From Bacillota bacterium (lineage in GTDB: Bacteria > Bacillota > Clostridia > Acetivibrionales > DSM-2933), in contig JAUZPS010000158.1 in the NCBI GenBank assembly GCA_030705945.1, positions 1 to 8,999 on the forward strand: a stretch of 8,999 nucleotides of DNA, given 5' to 3'. Positions within the stretch are counted from its first letter, which is position 1, and the number at the start of each line of letters is the position of its first letter. This document shows positions 1 to 6,750 of the stretch, piece after piece. The notes beneath the pieces are model-generated. The model was not told the origin of the DNA. It searched no databases and saw only the letters and a program-made list of their open reading frames with translations. A program made the translations under genes and the position numbers.

Positions 1-90
1 AAGAATAAGCTAGGAGCAATTATGATTTTCATATTGGGTATCGCGATTATAGCGCTGCCGGTATATGTCTTGTACTTCAGAAGAGTCTGA
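1..90 (+). CDS. C-terminal fragment of a membrane protein (5' end outside window)
   Basis: Frame 1 is open from the first base to a TGA at 88-90 and encodes 29 residues. They form one strongly hydrophobic helix (from about LGAIMIFILG to VYVLYF) followed by a short basic tail, RRV. This is the pattern of a last transmembrane segment with a positive-inside cytoplasmic end. Too little of the protein is present to name a family. MITE-like repeat copy A begins at the base after the stop codon, so the gene has essentially no 3' spacer. The frame could be open by chance, but its composition is that of a real membrane helix. Confidence 0.5.
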   Translation, partial: KNKLGAIMIFILGIAIIALPVYVLYFRRV

Positions 91-204
91 TAAGGTAGTA
101 TCAAAAAAATAACTGGTCGTTTCAAAAACTTGATATGGTGAGTTTTCATCATATCAAGTTTTTGGAACACCAAGCATATAATCTTTCTTTTTGATACTGC
201 ATTA
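91..204 (+). repeat. MITE-like inverted-repeat element, copy A
   Basis: The 114-bp segment has terminal inverted repeats at 91-107 and 188-204 that match at 15 of 17 positions (core AGTATCAAAAA / TTTTTGATACT). Inside is a perfect 15-bp stem, 123-137 against 150-164, with a 12-nt loop. Its first roughly 60 bases match the reverse complement of copy B (5232-5338) closely. TA dinucleotides sit at both ends, as expected if the element targets TA like IS630/Tc1-mariner relatives; that assignment is inference. There is no coding capacity. The element starts directly after the upstream stop codon, so its hairpin could also act as the 3' end of that transcript. Confidence 0.7.
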
Positions 205-218
205 TTGAATTGCCGGTC

Positions 219-254
219 AAAATCTTGAGTAAAATCCTGAGTAATAATCCTGTA
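219..254 (+). repeat. Short tandem repeat, three 12-nt units
   Basis: Three adjacent 12-base units read AAAATCTTGAGT, AAAATCCTGAGT and AATAATCCTGTA. Units one and two differ at one base; the third has diverged further. The array lies just downstream of copy A in non-coding DNA. It may be slippage-derived filler or a small protein-binding array; nothing in the sequence decides this. Confidence 0.45.
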
Positions 255-366
255 GTACCCTTTTATTTATTATTGTGATAAAATAACATCATCAAATTCC
301 TTGGTTATATCAATATATATTTTGCAATAAACAGTTTCACATCCATTTTTTATATTGCAACTTATA

Positions 367-471
367 TATATAAAAAGCACTATTAATCTTACATTTGACG
401 GAGCAAAATAACGAACGCTTTAACGTTATTTTGTGATAGGCAAATGTAAAAGATTAATTGCTTTTTATATA
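367..471 (+). repeat. 105-bp imperfect palindrome (long hairpin) upstream of the TPR gene
   Basis: Three stacked stems can be read. The outer stem is 367-379 with 459-471 (13 bp, TATATAAAAAGCA). The middle stem is 383-390 with 450-457, then 391-397 with 441-447, separated by a two-base bulge. The inner stem is 404-413 with 424-433 (10 bp, CAAAATAACG). The terminal loop is 10 nt. An asymmetric internal loop (398-403 against 434-440) interrupts the helix. The sequence does not match the copy A-D family. It could be a second fold-back mobile element or a structured leader RNA of the TPR gene that starts 66 bases later. It does not look like a simple terminator, because the T-run lies inside the stem. 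A separate 8-bp inverted repeat, TTGCAATA, occurs at 322-329 and 353-360. I see no convincing gene or promoter elsewhere between 205 and 536. Confidence 0.65.
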
Positions 472-536
472 GAAACAAATTCTTTCCTAATATGGTGGTT
501 ATCTATAAATAATAAATAATATAAAGGCGGTACAAA

Positions 537-1220
537 ATGAAATTTTGGATTCTATTTTATATACTTAATTTGTTAACAGGTAACTTTATTGTTACAATAA
601 TAATACTTTTTGTTGCATATTTAATAATAGACAGGATGTTTTTTAACTTTATATCAGGCGGCATTTTAGACCCTATTAAGAGAAGGAGACGAATTAAATC
701 GTTATTATTTGAATTAAGGATTAATCCTTCTAATGCAAACAGCGCAATGGAACTTGGTGTCCTTTACTTCGAAAGTAAAAAGTATGAAAAAGCTATACAG
801 CAGCTTGACAAAGCGCATGAAAGAATCGATAATTCTCCGCGGCTTCACGCTTATAAGGGGATGTCCTCGATGGAGCTTGGAAGAGATGAAGAAGGAAAAG
901 AAGAGCTGATAAGAGCTCTTGAAATGGACAATTCAGTTATATTTGGTCTTCCATATATCTATCTTATAAGATATGAATTAAGTTCTAAAAAATCTGATTT
1001 AGAAACAATCGATAAACTGGAAAAATCCTTGGAGAGATTCTCTAACACAGAAAACTTTTATAGGTTGGGTAAGGTATACAAAAAGAACGGGAATAAGAAG
1101 AAGGCTTTAGAAATGTTTGATTTAGCGATTAAAGACTATTCATATGTACAGAAGCGCCTTAAAAGGCTGCATAGAAAATGGGCTTGGTTGGCTCGGATAA
1201 ACAAATTGACGACAAGATAG
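537..1220 (+). CDS. Membrane-anchored TPR-repeat protein of unknown function
   Basis: The 227-residue product begins with a hydrophobic region at about residues 3-38, one long or two short membrane segments, followed by a basic cluster (KRRRRIK, 48-54) that should hold the rest in the cytoplasm. Residues about 67-134 form two tetratricopeptide-like repeats (LGVLYFESKKYEKAIQQLDKA, then a unit around MELGRDEEGKEELIRALEMD). A third is near 172-205 (YRLGKVYKKNGNKKKALEMF). Each shows the helix-turn-helix spacing with small and aromatic residues at TPR positions. The last 25 residues are very basic. TPR domains bind peptides or partner proteins; the partner is not evident here. AAAGGCGG lies about 6 nt before the ATG. 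The gene is followed after 34 nt by the SDR gene, so co-transcription is plausible. Confidence 0.75.
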   Translation: MKFWILFYILNLLTGNFIVTIIILFVAYLIIDRMFFNFISGGILDPIKRRRRIKSLLFELRINPSNANSAMELGVLYFESKKYEKAIQQLDKAHERIDNSPRLHAYKGMSSMELGRDEEGKEELIRALEMDNSVIFGLPYIYLIRYELSSKKSDLETIDKLEKSLERFSNTENFYRLGKVYKKNGNKKKALEMFDLAIKDYSYVQKRLKRLHRKWAWLARINKLTTR

Positions 1221-1242
1221 TTGAGAAATAAACACTAATTAT

Positions 1243-1249
1243 GAGGTGG
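1243..1249 (+). promoter_or_regulatory. Ribosome binding site that fixes the SDR start
   Basis: GAGGTGG lies 5 nt before ATG 1255. An in-frame GTG at 1246 falls inside this Shine-Dalgarno sequence and has no site of its own, so translation should begin at 1255. Confidence 0.75.
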
Positions 1250-1254
1250 TATTA

Positions 1255-2256
1255 ATGAGAGCATTGTTTATAGGAGGCACAGGAATTATAAGCGAGGCTG
1301 TTTCAAAGCTGGCAGTTGCGAAAGGTATTGATTTGCATCTTCTTAATCGAGGCAACAGAAGCATATATTTTCCCGATGGAGCAAAAGTTATTCAGGGTGA
1401 CATAAGGGATAAGGCAGCCGTTACTGAGGCCTTAAGGAAATACGATTTTGATGTGGTTGTTGATTGGATAGCTTTCACTCCTGAACATGTTCAAACGGAT
1501 CTTCAATTGTTTAAGGAAAAAACAGGCCAATATATTTTCATAAGCTCCGCATCGGCTTACCAGAAGCCTTCAACAGATTACATAATAACCGAGTCAACGC
1601 CGCTTTCAAATCCCTTCTGGCAGTATTCAAGGGATAAGATCGCGTGTGAAGAATTATTGATTGATGAGTATCGAAGTAATGGATTTCCAGCCACTATTGT
1701 ACGTCCTTCCTTGACGTATGGGCGTCAGATGATTCCAGCAGCATTAAATAGCTGGCAAAAACCATGGTCAATTATTGACAGAATGAGAAAAGGCAAAAAG
1801 ATTATAGTTCACGGAGACGGAACCTCACTATGGACTATTACTCACAATACGGACCTTGCAAAAGGTTTTGTCGGGCTTATGGGCAATTCAAAAGCAATTG
1901 GGCATGCTTTTCATATTACCTCAGATGAGGTTCTCACTTGGAATATGATATATGAGCTTATAGGAAAAGCGGCAGGAGTTAAACCAGATATAATACATAT
2001 TGCTTCAGATTTTATATCCAAATTGTCGCCGGACAGCTATGGGAGTCTTATAGGGGATAAAGCGGAAAGCGCAATATTTGATAACAGCAAAATTAAACGT
2101 TTTGTTCCTGAGTTCAAGGCAACTGTTGGCTTTGAGCAAGGTGTCAGAAAATCAGTTGAATGGTTCCAAGCGCATCCTGAATTATGTGTTGTTGATCATG
2201 AATGGGATGAAATGATGGATAAAATAATAGATAGATATTGCAATATAATAGATTAA
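1255..2256 (+). CDS. NAD(P)-dependent epimerase/dehydratase-like protein (atypical extended SDR)
   Basis: The 333-residue protein starts directly with a Rossmann dinucleotide-binding strand and loop, IGGTGIIS (6-13), the glycine pattern of extended short-chain dehydrogenases. Further family marks are GDIRD (48-52), where the adenine-side acid usually lies, the FISSAS strand end (95-100) with the candidate catalytic serine, and the YSRDK motif (Y124, K128), the YxxxK catalytic pair. VRPSLTYG (149-156) is the usual segment after the active site. Length and motifs fit a complete protein of the CSP41/NAD-epimerase type. The substrate cannot be read from sequence; nucleotide-sugar chemistry is possible but not shown. 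The gene lies between the TPR gene (34 nt upstream) and the GH48 gene (70 nt downstream), with no terminator visible in either gap. Confidence 0.85.
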   Translation: MRALFIGGTGIISEAVSKLAVAKGIDLHLLNRGNRSIYFPDGAKVIQGDIRDKAAVTEALRKYDFDVVVDWIAFTPEHVQTDLQLFKEKTGQYIFISSASAYQKPSTDYIITESTPLSNPFWQYSRDKIACEELLIDEYRSNGFPATIVRPSLTYGRQMIPAALNSWQKPWSIIDRMRKGKKIIVHGDGTSLWTITHNTDLAKGFVGLMGNSKAIGHAFHITSDEVLTWNMIYELIGKAAGVKPDIIHIASDFISKLSPDSYGSLIGDKAESAIFDNSKIKRFVPEFKATVGFEQGVRKSVEWFQAHPELCVVDHEWDEMMDKIIDRYCNIID

Positions 2257-2326
2257 TTATGATTTTAAGATATAAATGGCGCGAAAAAAGCTATAGTCTA
2301 TTGTGTGAAATTAAAGGGGAAAGAAA

Positions 2327-5146
2327 ATGAAATTGAATAATCAAAACAAGTCCAGCAGGCAGCAAATTAAAAAGTTTGCCATTGTATTTTTATCACTTGT
2401 ATTGGTTCTTTTGCTAGCTCTACTGGTAAAGGAACTGATAGCTCCAGCCGAAGGCGATAAAAAAGCGGATGCGTCTGATAAGGCTAAATACCCTTCAGGG
2501 TCGGCTACAAGTTCAGGAAAAAGCGAATACAGTCAAAGATTTATGGAATTATTCGATGATATTCAGAAAAAAGGGTACTTAAGTCCCGACGGGGTTCCTT
2601 ATCATTCTATTGAAACATTAATGGTGGAAGCTCCTGATTACGGGCATCTATCAACCAGCGAAGCTTTCAGTTTTATGACGTGGCTTAATGCTACATACGG
2701 GAGAATGACCGGAGATTGGAGCTATTTCAAGGATGCGTGGGATAAAACAGAAAAGTACATAATCCCTGATCCTGTCAAGGACCAGCCAGGAGCAAATACA
2801 TATCAGAATTCAAAACCCGCAACTTTTGCTACAGAAGAAGATACGCCTCAGGATTACCCAAATCAAGGCGTCGACGGCGCTCCAACGGGTGTTGATCCTA
2901 TTTCCGATGACCTCGCGGCGTCTTACGGCTCCAAGGCTATATACCAAATGCACTGGCTTTTGGATACAGACAATTGGTATAAATACGGTAATCATGCTGA
3001 TGGGGTCAGTAAAAATTCTTATATAAATACCTATCAGAGAGGCGCTCAGGAATCGGTCTGGGAAACTGTTCCTCACCCCTCATGGGAAGAATTCAAATGG
3101 GGCGCGCAAAACGGCGGCTTTTTACAGATATTTGGCAAGTTTGGCCAACCTTCAAAGCAGTGGAGATATACATCAGCGTCTGACGCCGACGCCAGACAGG
3201 TTCAGGCATCATATTGGGCATATCTTTGGTCGAAGGAACAGGGTAAGGATTCAGAAATTGCGCCTTACCTTGATAAAGCCGCAAAAATGGGAGATTATCT
3301 GAGATATACCATGTTTGACAAGTATTTCAGACCTATAGGGACCCAGAATAATGGTAAAGCTGGAACAGGGTATGACAGCTGCCATTATCTTTTGTCCTGG
3401 TATACCTCTTGGGGAGGAGATACAGGAGGCAGCTGGAGTTGGAGAATCGGAAGCTCGCACAGTCATCAGGGCTATCAGAATGTGGTTGCCGCGCAGGCTT
3501 TAGCAAATGAACCGGCGTTAAAACCAAAGTCTCAGCAGGGCCAGACAGACTGGACGAAGAGTCTTGAGCGTCAGTTAGAATTGTACCAATATCTTCAAAG
3601 CTCTGAGGGAGCTATTGCAGGAGGCGTAACGAACAGCTGGGAAGGAAAGTATTCCAAATATCCTGAAGGGTCAAGTACTTTTTATGATATGATATATGAT
3701 TGGCAGCCGGTATATCACGATCCTCCAAGCAACAACTGGTTTGGGTTCCAGGCCTGGTCCATGGAAAGAGTTATGGAATATTATTATATTACAGGTGACG
3801 AAAAGGCTAAGGCGCTTTGCGATAAATGGGCTAAATGGGCTATGAGCGAGACGAAGCTTGAAAGCGATGGAACCTATAAGATTCCGTCCGATCTGGAATG
3901 GAGCGGACAGCCGGACAGTTGGAAGGGCGCGCCCACAGATAATTCCAACCTTCACTGCAAGGTCACTTCATGGACCGTTGACGTAGGTGTGACAGCGGCT
4001 TACGCAAAGGCTCTCATATATTACGCGGCAGCATACGAAAAGCATTCCAAAACTGTTAAGGAAGAAGCAAAAAACATGGCGAAAGAACTGCTTGACAGGA
4101 TGTGGAAGAATTACAGAGATGACAAGGGAATTGCGGTATCTGAAAAAAGAGCCGATTATAAAAGGTTTAATGATGAAGTTTATATTCCTAAGGATTTTAA
4201 CGGCAAAAACGGACAGGGCGCAGAAATAAAAAATGGTATGACATTTTTGGATATGAGACCCGATTACAAAAAAGATCCGGATTTTCCTAAAGTTGAAGAA
4301 GCTATAAAGAACGGTACTGCTCCGGAAATGAAGTATCACAGGTTTTGGGCTCAGGCTGATATCGCTATGGCTAACGCGATGTACCATATTTATTTTTGCG
4401 GCGGAGGTCAATTTAACCCCGAAAATGACTATTCTTTCAAAGGATTGTCAAAAGGTTCAACAATTAAGACTGAGAAAATGCCTGTTTACGATGGAGCAGT
4501 TAAAGTAGGAGGTCTTGAGCCGGGCGAAATTCCAAAATCAAAGGATAATTCCGTGAGGAATTCATCCAATCAGCAGGAAGACACTTCTGCTTCAAATAAC
4601 AGTAATCAAAATAATAATAACCAGAATAACAATGCTCCAAATTATAATCAGAGCAGCAGCTCTAAGGGTAACAGTTCCAATGTGGGAAATTCGGGCGCTC
4701 TTGACCTGCAGTTCTTTAATTCGGTACCGGCTGCTAAGACAAATACAATAGCCTCCAAATTTAAGCTCACTAATACAGGTAGTTCAAGCGTTAAATTATC
4801 TGATGTAAAATTCAGATATTACCTGACTTCGGATGACGGTAAAAAGCAAATCTTTTGGTGTGATTGGTCTACAGTAGGAAACGACGCTGTGACAGGCAAG
4901 TTTTTAAAAACTAATGGATCAAAAAATAAAGCGGATTGTTATGCTGAGATAGGTTTTACATCAAAGGCGGGGAATTTGGATCCGGGTAGAAGTATAGAGG
5001 TTCAGACCAGGTTTACAAAGGAAGGTTGGACAGAATATGAACAAACCGGAGATTATTCATACAACTCATCTGCAAATAATTATACGGATTGGAATAGGGT
5101 CACTCTATATATGAACGGAAAGCTTATCAGCGGCATTGAACCGTAA
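2327..5146 (+). CDS. GH48 processive cellulase (reducing-end cellobiohydrolase type) with C-terminal CBM3 and N-terminal membrane segment
   Basis: The 939-residue product has four parts. Residues 1-34 are a basic head (R11, K15, K16) and an 18-residue hydrophobic run (17-34). A clear signal-peptidase site is lacking, APA at 39-41 being the only candidate, so a signal anchor is possible. Residues about 66-695 are a GH48 catalytic domain of normal size. It contains VEAPDYGHLSTSEA, in which E112 aligns with the acid of CelF/CelS, and SDADAR (285-290), where a candidate base lies. GGDTGGSW (363-370) and YHRFWAQADIA (670-680) are also family-typical. Residues about 741-789 are an Asn/Ser/Gln-rich linker. 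Residues about 790-939 are a CBM3 with cellulose-face candidates D846, W847, R895 and W901. There is no dockerin, so the enzyme is not cellulosomal, like the GH48-CBM3 enzymes of the CelY type. Family knowledge: processive release of cellobiose by inverting hydrolysis. AAAGGGGA precedes the ATG by 6 nt. Confidence 0.96.
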   Translation: MKLNNQNKSSRQQIKKFAIVFLSLVLVLLLALLVKELIAPAEGDKKADASDKAKYPSGSATSSGKSEYSQRFMELFDDIQKKGYLSPDGVPYHSIETLMVEAPDYGHLSTSEAFSFMTWLNATYGRMTGDWSYFKDAWDKTEKYIIPDPVKDQPGANTYQNSKPATFATEEDTPQDYPNQGVDGAPTGVDPISDDLAASYGSKAIYQMHWLLDTDNWYKYGNHADGVSKNSYINTYQRGAQESVWETVPHPSWEEFKWGAQNGGFLQIFGKFGQPSKQWRYTSASDADARQVQASYWAYLWSKEQGKDSEIAPYLDKAAKMGDYLRYTMFDKYFRPIGTQNNGKAGTGYDSCHYLLSWYTSWGGDTGGSWSWRIGSSHSHQGYQNVVAAQALANEPALKPKSQQGQTDWTKSLERQLELYQYLQSSEGAIAGGVTNSWEGKYSKYPEGSSTFYDMIYDWQPVYHDPPSNNWFGFQAWSMERVMEYYYITGDEKAKALCDKWAKWAMSETKLESDGTYKIPSDLEWSGQPDSWKGAPTDNSNLHCKVTSWTVDVGVTAAYAKALIYYAAAYEKHSKTVKEEAKNMAKELLDRMWKNYRDDKGIAVSEKRADYKRFNDEVYIPKDFNGKNGQGAEIKNGMTFLDMRPDYKKDPDFPKVEEAIKNGTAPEMKYHRFWAQADIAMANAMYHIYFCGGGQFNPENDYSFKGLSKGSTIKTEKMPVYDGAVKVGGLEPGEIPKSKDNSVRNSSNQQEDTSASNNSNQNNNNQNNNAPNYNQSSSSKGNSSNVGNSGALDLQFFNSVPAAKTNTIASKFKLTNTGSSSVKLSDVKFRYYLTSDDGKKQIFWCDWSTVGNDAVTGKFLKTNGSKNKADCYAEIGFTSKAGNLDPGRSIEVQTRFTKEGWTEYEQTGDYSYNSSANNYTDWNRVTLYMNGKLISGIEP

Positions 5147-5196
5147 GTTCTCGAGCTTTTAAAAGGGAAATATAAATATAGAAAAAACAAAATGAA

Positions 5197-5228
5197 AAGG
5201 CGCAGCCAACAGTTGTTGGATGCGCCTT
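5197..5228. terminator. Strong hairpin terminator between the convergent GH48 and antiporter genes
   Basis: An 8-bp stem (AAGGCGCA 5197-5204 with TGCGCCTT 5221-5228) stacks on a 5-bp stem (CCAAC 5206-5210 with GTTGG 5215-5219) across one G/A mismatch, with a 4-nt loop. It begins 50 nt after the GH48 stop. Downstream on the plus strand there is only GTTTTA. On the minus strand the hairpin is followed by a long T-rich run (complement of 5178-5196), so it should work at least as well for antiporter transcripts and is probably bidirectional. Confidence 0.85.
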
Positions 5229-5231
5229 GTT

Positions 5232-5338
5232 TTAGGGAGTTTCAAAAAATTCCTTGTTCAAGTTTTGTATGATGAAAACCCATTATATCAAGTTTTTGAA
5301 ACTCCCAGTTGACCAGTTTATTTTTTGATACTACCTTA
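5232..5338 (-). repeat. MITE-like inverted-repeat element, copy B (most complete copy)
   Basis: Ends at 5232-5251 and 5319-5338 are inverted repeats matching at 16 of 20 positions (TTAGGGAGTTTC... against TAAGGTAGTATC...). TTA is present at both outer edges. Inside, 5235-5248 also pairs perfectly (14 bp) with 5293-5306, giving a nested fold-back of about 72 bp plus a 30-base tail. Read on the minus strand it starts 6 bp after the antiporter stop codon, in the same order and orientation as copy A after its own upstream gene. It has no coding capacity. The strand given is the one on which it aligns with copy A. Confidence 0.75.
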
Positions 5339-5344
5339 TTAAAT

Positions 5345-6394
5345 TTATCCAAGCACCAAAAATGATATTGCAATAATGCCGTATACAGCCATAAGTTGAA
5401 GCCCTTCAAGCCAATTTGATTCTCCATCGCTAGAAACCTTATTTGCTATAAGAACCGCCACAAACATTGATATGAGCTCAAACTCGTTAAATATCATATC
5501 CATTGGCTTAAATAAGAGGCTTATGAAAACAAGCAAGGGAGCTACAAATAAAATAATCTGCAAACTTGAGCCAATAGCTATCTCAATCGCAACGTCCATT
5601 TTGTTTTTTATGGACATTAAAATTGCGGTGCTATGTTCGGCGGCATTACCAATTATGGGGATCAGAATAATGCCAACAAAGACCTCGCTTATACCAAGGG
5701 ATTTAGTTACAGATTCCACAGAACTTACTAAAAACTCACTTTCTAGCGCAATAGCTACTGTTGCCAGAACCAGTATTGATATTGACTTTTTAAGACTCCA
5801 CCTTGCAATAGCGGCTTCATCGTGCTCAGTTCCATATATATCCTTGTGGGTATAAAATGAAAAATACAAGCCGCAGGCATATATTAAAAACATCAACGCT
5901 GCAATTCCGATGCTAAGTCTTTCATAACGGGAGGTATTTAAAAGTTCAGGGTTTAATGTATGAGTGAATATTGCCGGAACAACAAGACCTATGACTGCAA
6001 ATAGAAGCATGCTTGATGATACCTCAATCGCATTTTTATTAAAGGTCTGTCTTTTGAACTTGAGACCGCCTGTAAACATGCTTGCCCCAAGAACTAACAG
6101 TATATTTCCGATTACAGAGCCGGCAATTGAAGCCTTTACGATATCAAACAGGCCTTCTTTAAGAGCAAAGAAAGAAATGATAAGTTCAGTAGCGTTACCA
6201 AAAGTTGAATTGAGAAAACCTCCTATACGAGGGCCGGAAAATGCTGCTATTTCTTCTGTCGCTTCACCCATAACACCCGCTAAAGGAATTATGGCTAAGG
6301 CGGAAGAAATGAATAACATTAGCTCGCTAAGCTTGAATACTTTACAAATTATGCTTAGAGGTATAAATATTAATAAAATCCTCAGGTACTTCAT
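5345..6394 (-). CDS. cax: Ca2+/H+ antiporter (CaCA superfamily, CAX/ChaA type)
   Basis: The 349-residue integral membrane protein has about ten hydrophobic segments in two homologous halves, the hallmark of the calcium:cation antiporter superfamily. The two signature alpha-repeats are GNATE (66-70, within FGNATELIISFFALKEG) and GNAAE (249-253, within IGNAAEHSTAILMSIKNK). E70 and E253 are the expected ion-binding acids. The segment DGESNWLEG (323-331) before the last helix is also typical. An acidic loop near 186-194 divides the halves. Length is normal and the gene appears intact. Family role: export of Ca2+ across the cytoplasmic membrane in exchange for protons. AAAGGAGT (complement of 6404-6411) sits 9 nt before the ATG. 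The gene converges on the GH48 gene and diverges from the GH3 gene, with its own promoter at 6471-6499. Two plus-strand frames inside it are shadows. Confidence 0.93.
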   Translation of the reverse strand: MKYLRILLIFIPLSIICKVFKLSELMLFISSALAIIPLAGVMGEATEEIAAFSGPRIGGFLNSTFGNATELIISFFALKEGLFDIVKASIAGSVIGNILLVLGASMFTGGLKFKRQTFNKNAIEVSSSMLLFAVIGLVVPAIFTHTLNPELLNTSRYERLSIGIAALMFLIYACGLYFSFYTHKDIYGTEHDEAAIARWSLKKSISILVLATVAIALESEFLVSSVESVTKSLGISEVFVGIILIPIIGNAAEHSTAILMSIKNKMDVAIEIAIGSSLQIILFVAPLLVFISLLFKPMDMIFNEFELISMFVAVLIANKVSSDGESNWLEGLQLMAVYGIIAISFLVLG

Positions 6395-6418
6395 TGCTGA
6401 ATTACTCCTTTTAATTTA

Positions 6419-6477
6419 ATTAAGGGTGTTTTAAAAAAATTCTTGTTCAAGTTTTGTAAGATTAAAACTCATTATAG
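6419..6477 (-). repeat. MITE-like element, copy C (partial, left end only)
   Basis: TTAAGGGTGTTTTAAAAAAA and the following TTCTTGTTCAAGTTTTG align with the left half of copy B over about 55 bases with few differences. The match stops after CATTATA, and no right end follows. The segment lies in the antiporter's 5' leader, and its inner edge includes the -10 box of that gene's promoter. Confidence 0.65.
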
Positions 6478-6499
6478 CATTTGCTATTATTATTGGCAA
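6471..6499 (-). promoter_or_regulatory. Sigma-A-type promoter for the antiporter gene
   Basis: On the minus strand TTGCCA (complement of 6494-6499) and a perfect TATAAT (complement of 6471-6476) are separated by 17 nt, the optimal spacing. Transcription would start near 6464 and give a leader of about 70 nt that contains copy C. This is the best promoter match I found in the window. Confidence 0.7.
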
Positions 6500-6672
6500 T
6501 TTTAAGTTGCGATTGAAAAATTCATCTTTAAGTGATAAAATTTAAAATGTAATTGGAAAAATGGTAATATTTCTATTAGTTATGTAGTTTCATTTATATA
6601 TTCTCCGATATAATCTTCACATTATCCCTATACAATATATTTACAGTTATTTCATATGAATAGAACTGATTA

Positions 6673-6750
6673 AACCCCGTAAAAATTCAGGTTTGTTCAA
6701 GTTACAGAATCAGAGCGGGGTTATGATTGGGGAAAAATGTTTTGTAACTT
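6673..6750 (+). promoter_or_regulatory. Possible pseudoknotted RNA leader upstream of the GH3 gene
   Basis: AACCCCG (6673-6679) pairs with CGGGGTT (6716-6722). Within the loop, AAGTTACA (6699-6706) is perfectly complementary to TGTAACTT (6743-6750) beyond the stem, which gives the topology of an H-type pseudoknot. A TATAAT at 6609-6614 could be an upstream -10 box but has no good -35. A further 7-bp hairpin lies at 6769-6787 (GATTAAA/TTTAATC) and a 13-base palindrome at 6820-6832. I could not match this to a known riboswitch class. The rest of 6500-6672 is AT-rich and shows nothing I can support. Confidence 0.3.

Noticed and set aside
395..423. TTGACG as a -35 box for the TPR gene
   Set aside because: No -10-like hexamer lies 16-18 nt downstream, and the site is buried in the long palindrome.
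1246..1254. GTG start adding three residues to the SDR protein
   Set aside because: It lies inside the Shine-Dalgarno sequence of the ATG at 1255 and has no site of its own.
2810..4411. Several open frames inside the GH48 gene on both strands
   Set aside because: The GH48 frame is unbroken and fully matches the family; the others have no recognisable domains.
4560..4690. Repetitive AATAAT/AAC stretch as a microsatellite or recombination site
   Set aside because: It encodes the Asn/Ser/Gln-rich linker of the GH48 enzyme, in frame.
5472..6419. Plus-strand open frames of 127 and 151 codons opposite the antiporter
   Set aside because: The minus-strand frame has complete family motifs and a good ribosome binding site; these are antisense shadows.
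6673..6700. AACCCCG as the -35 of a SigI-type cellulosome promoter
   Set aside because: No CGAA-like -10 element follows at the required distance, and the bases are accounted for by the hairpin.
6711..6732. Resemblance of AGCGGGGTTA to the 3' part of the c-di-GMP-I (GEMM) riboswitch
   Set aside because: The other conserved GEMM blocks (CAGGGCAAACC, GACGCAAAGCC) are absent upstream, so the match is too short.
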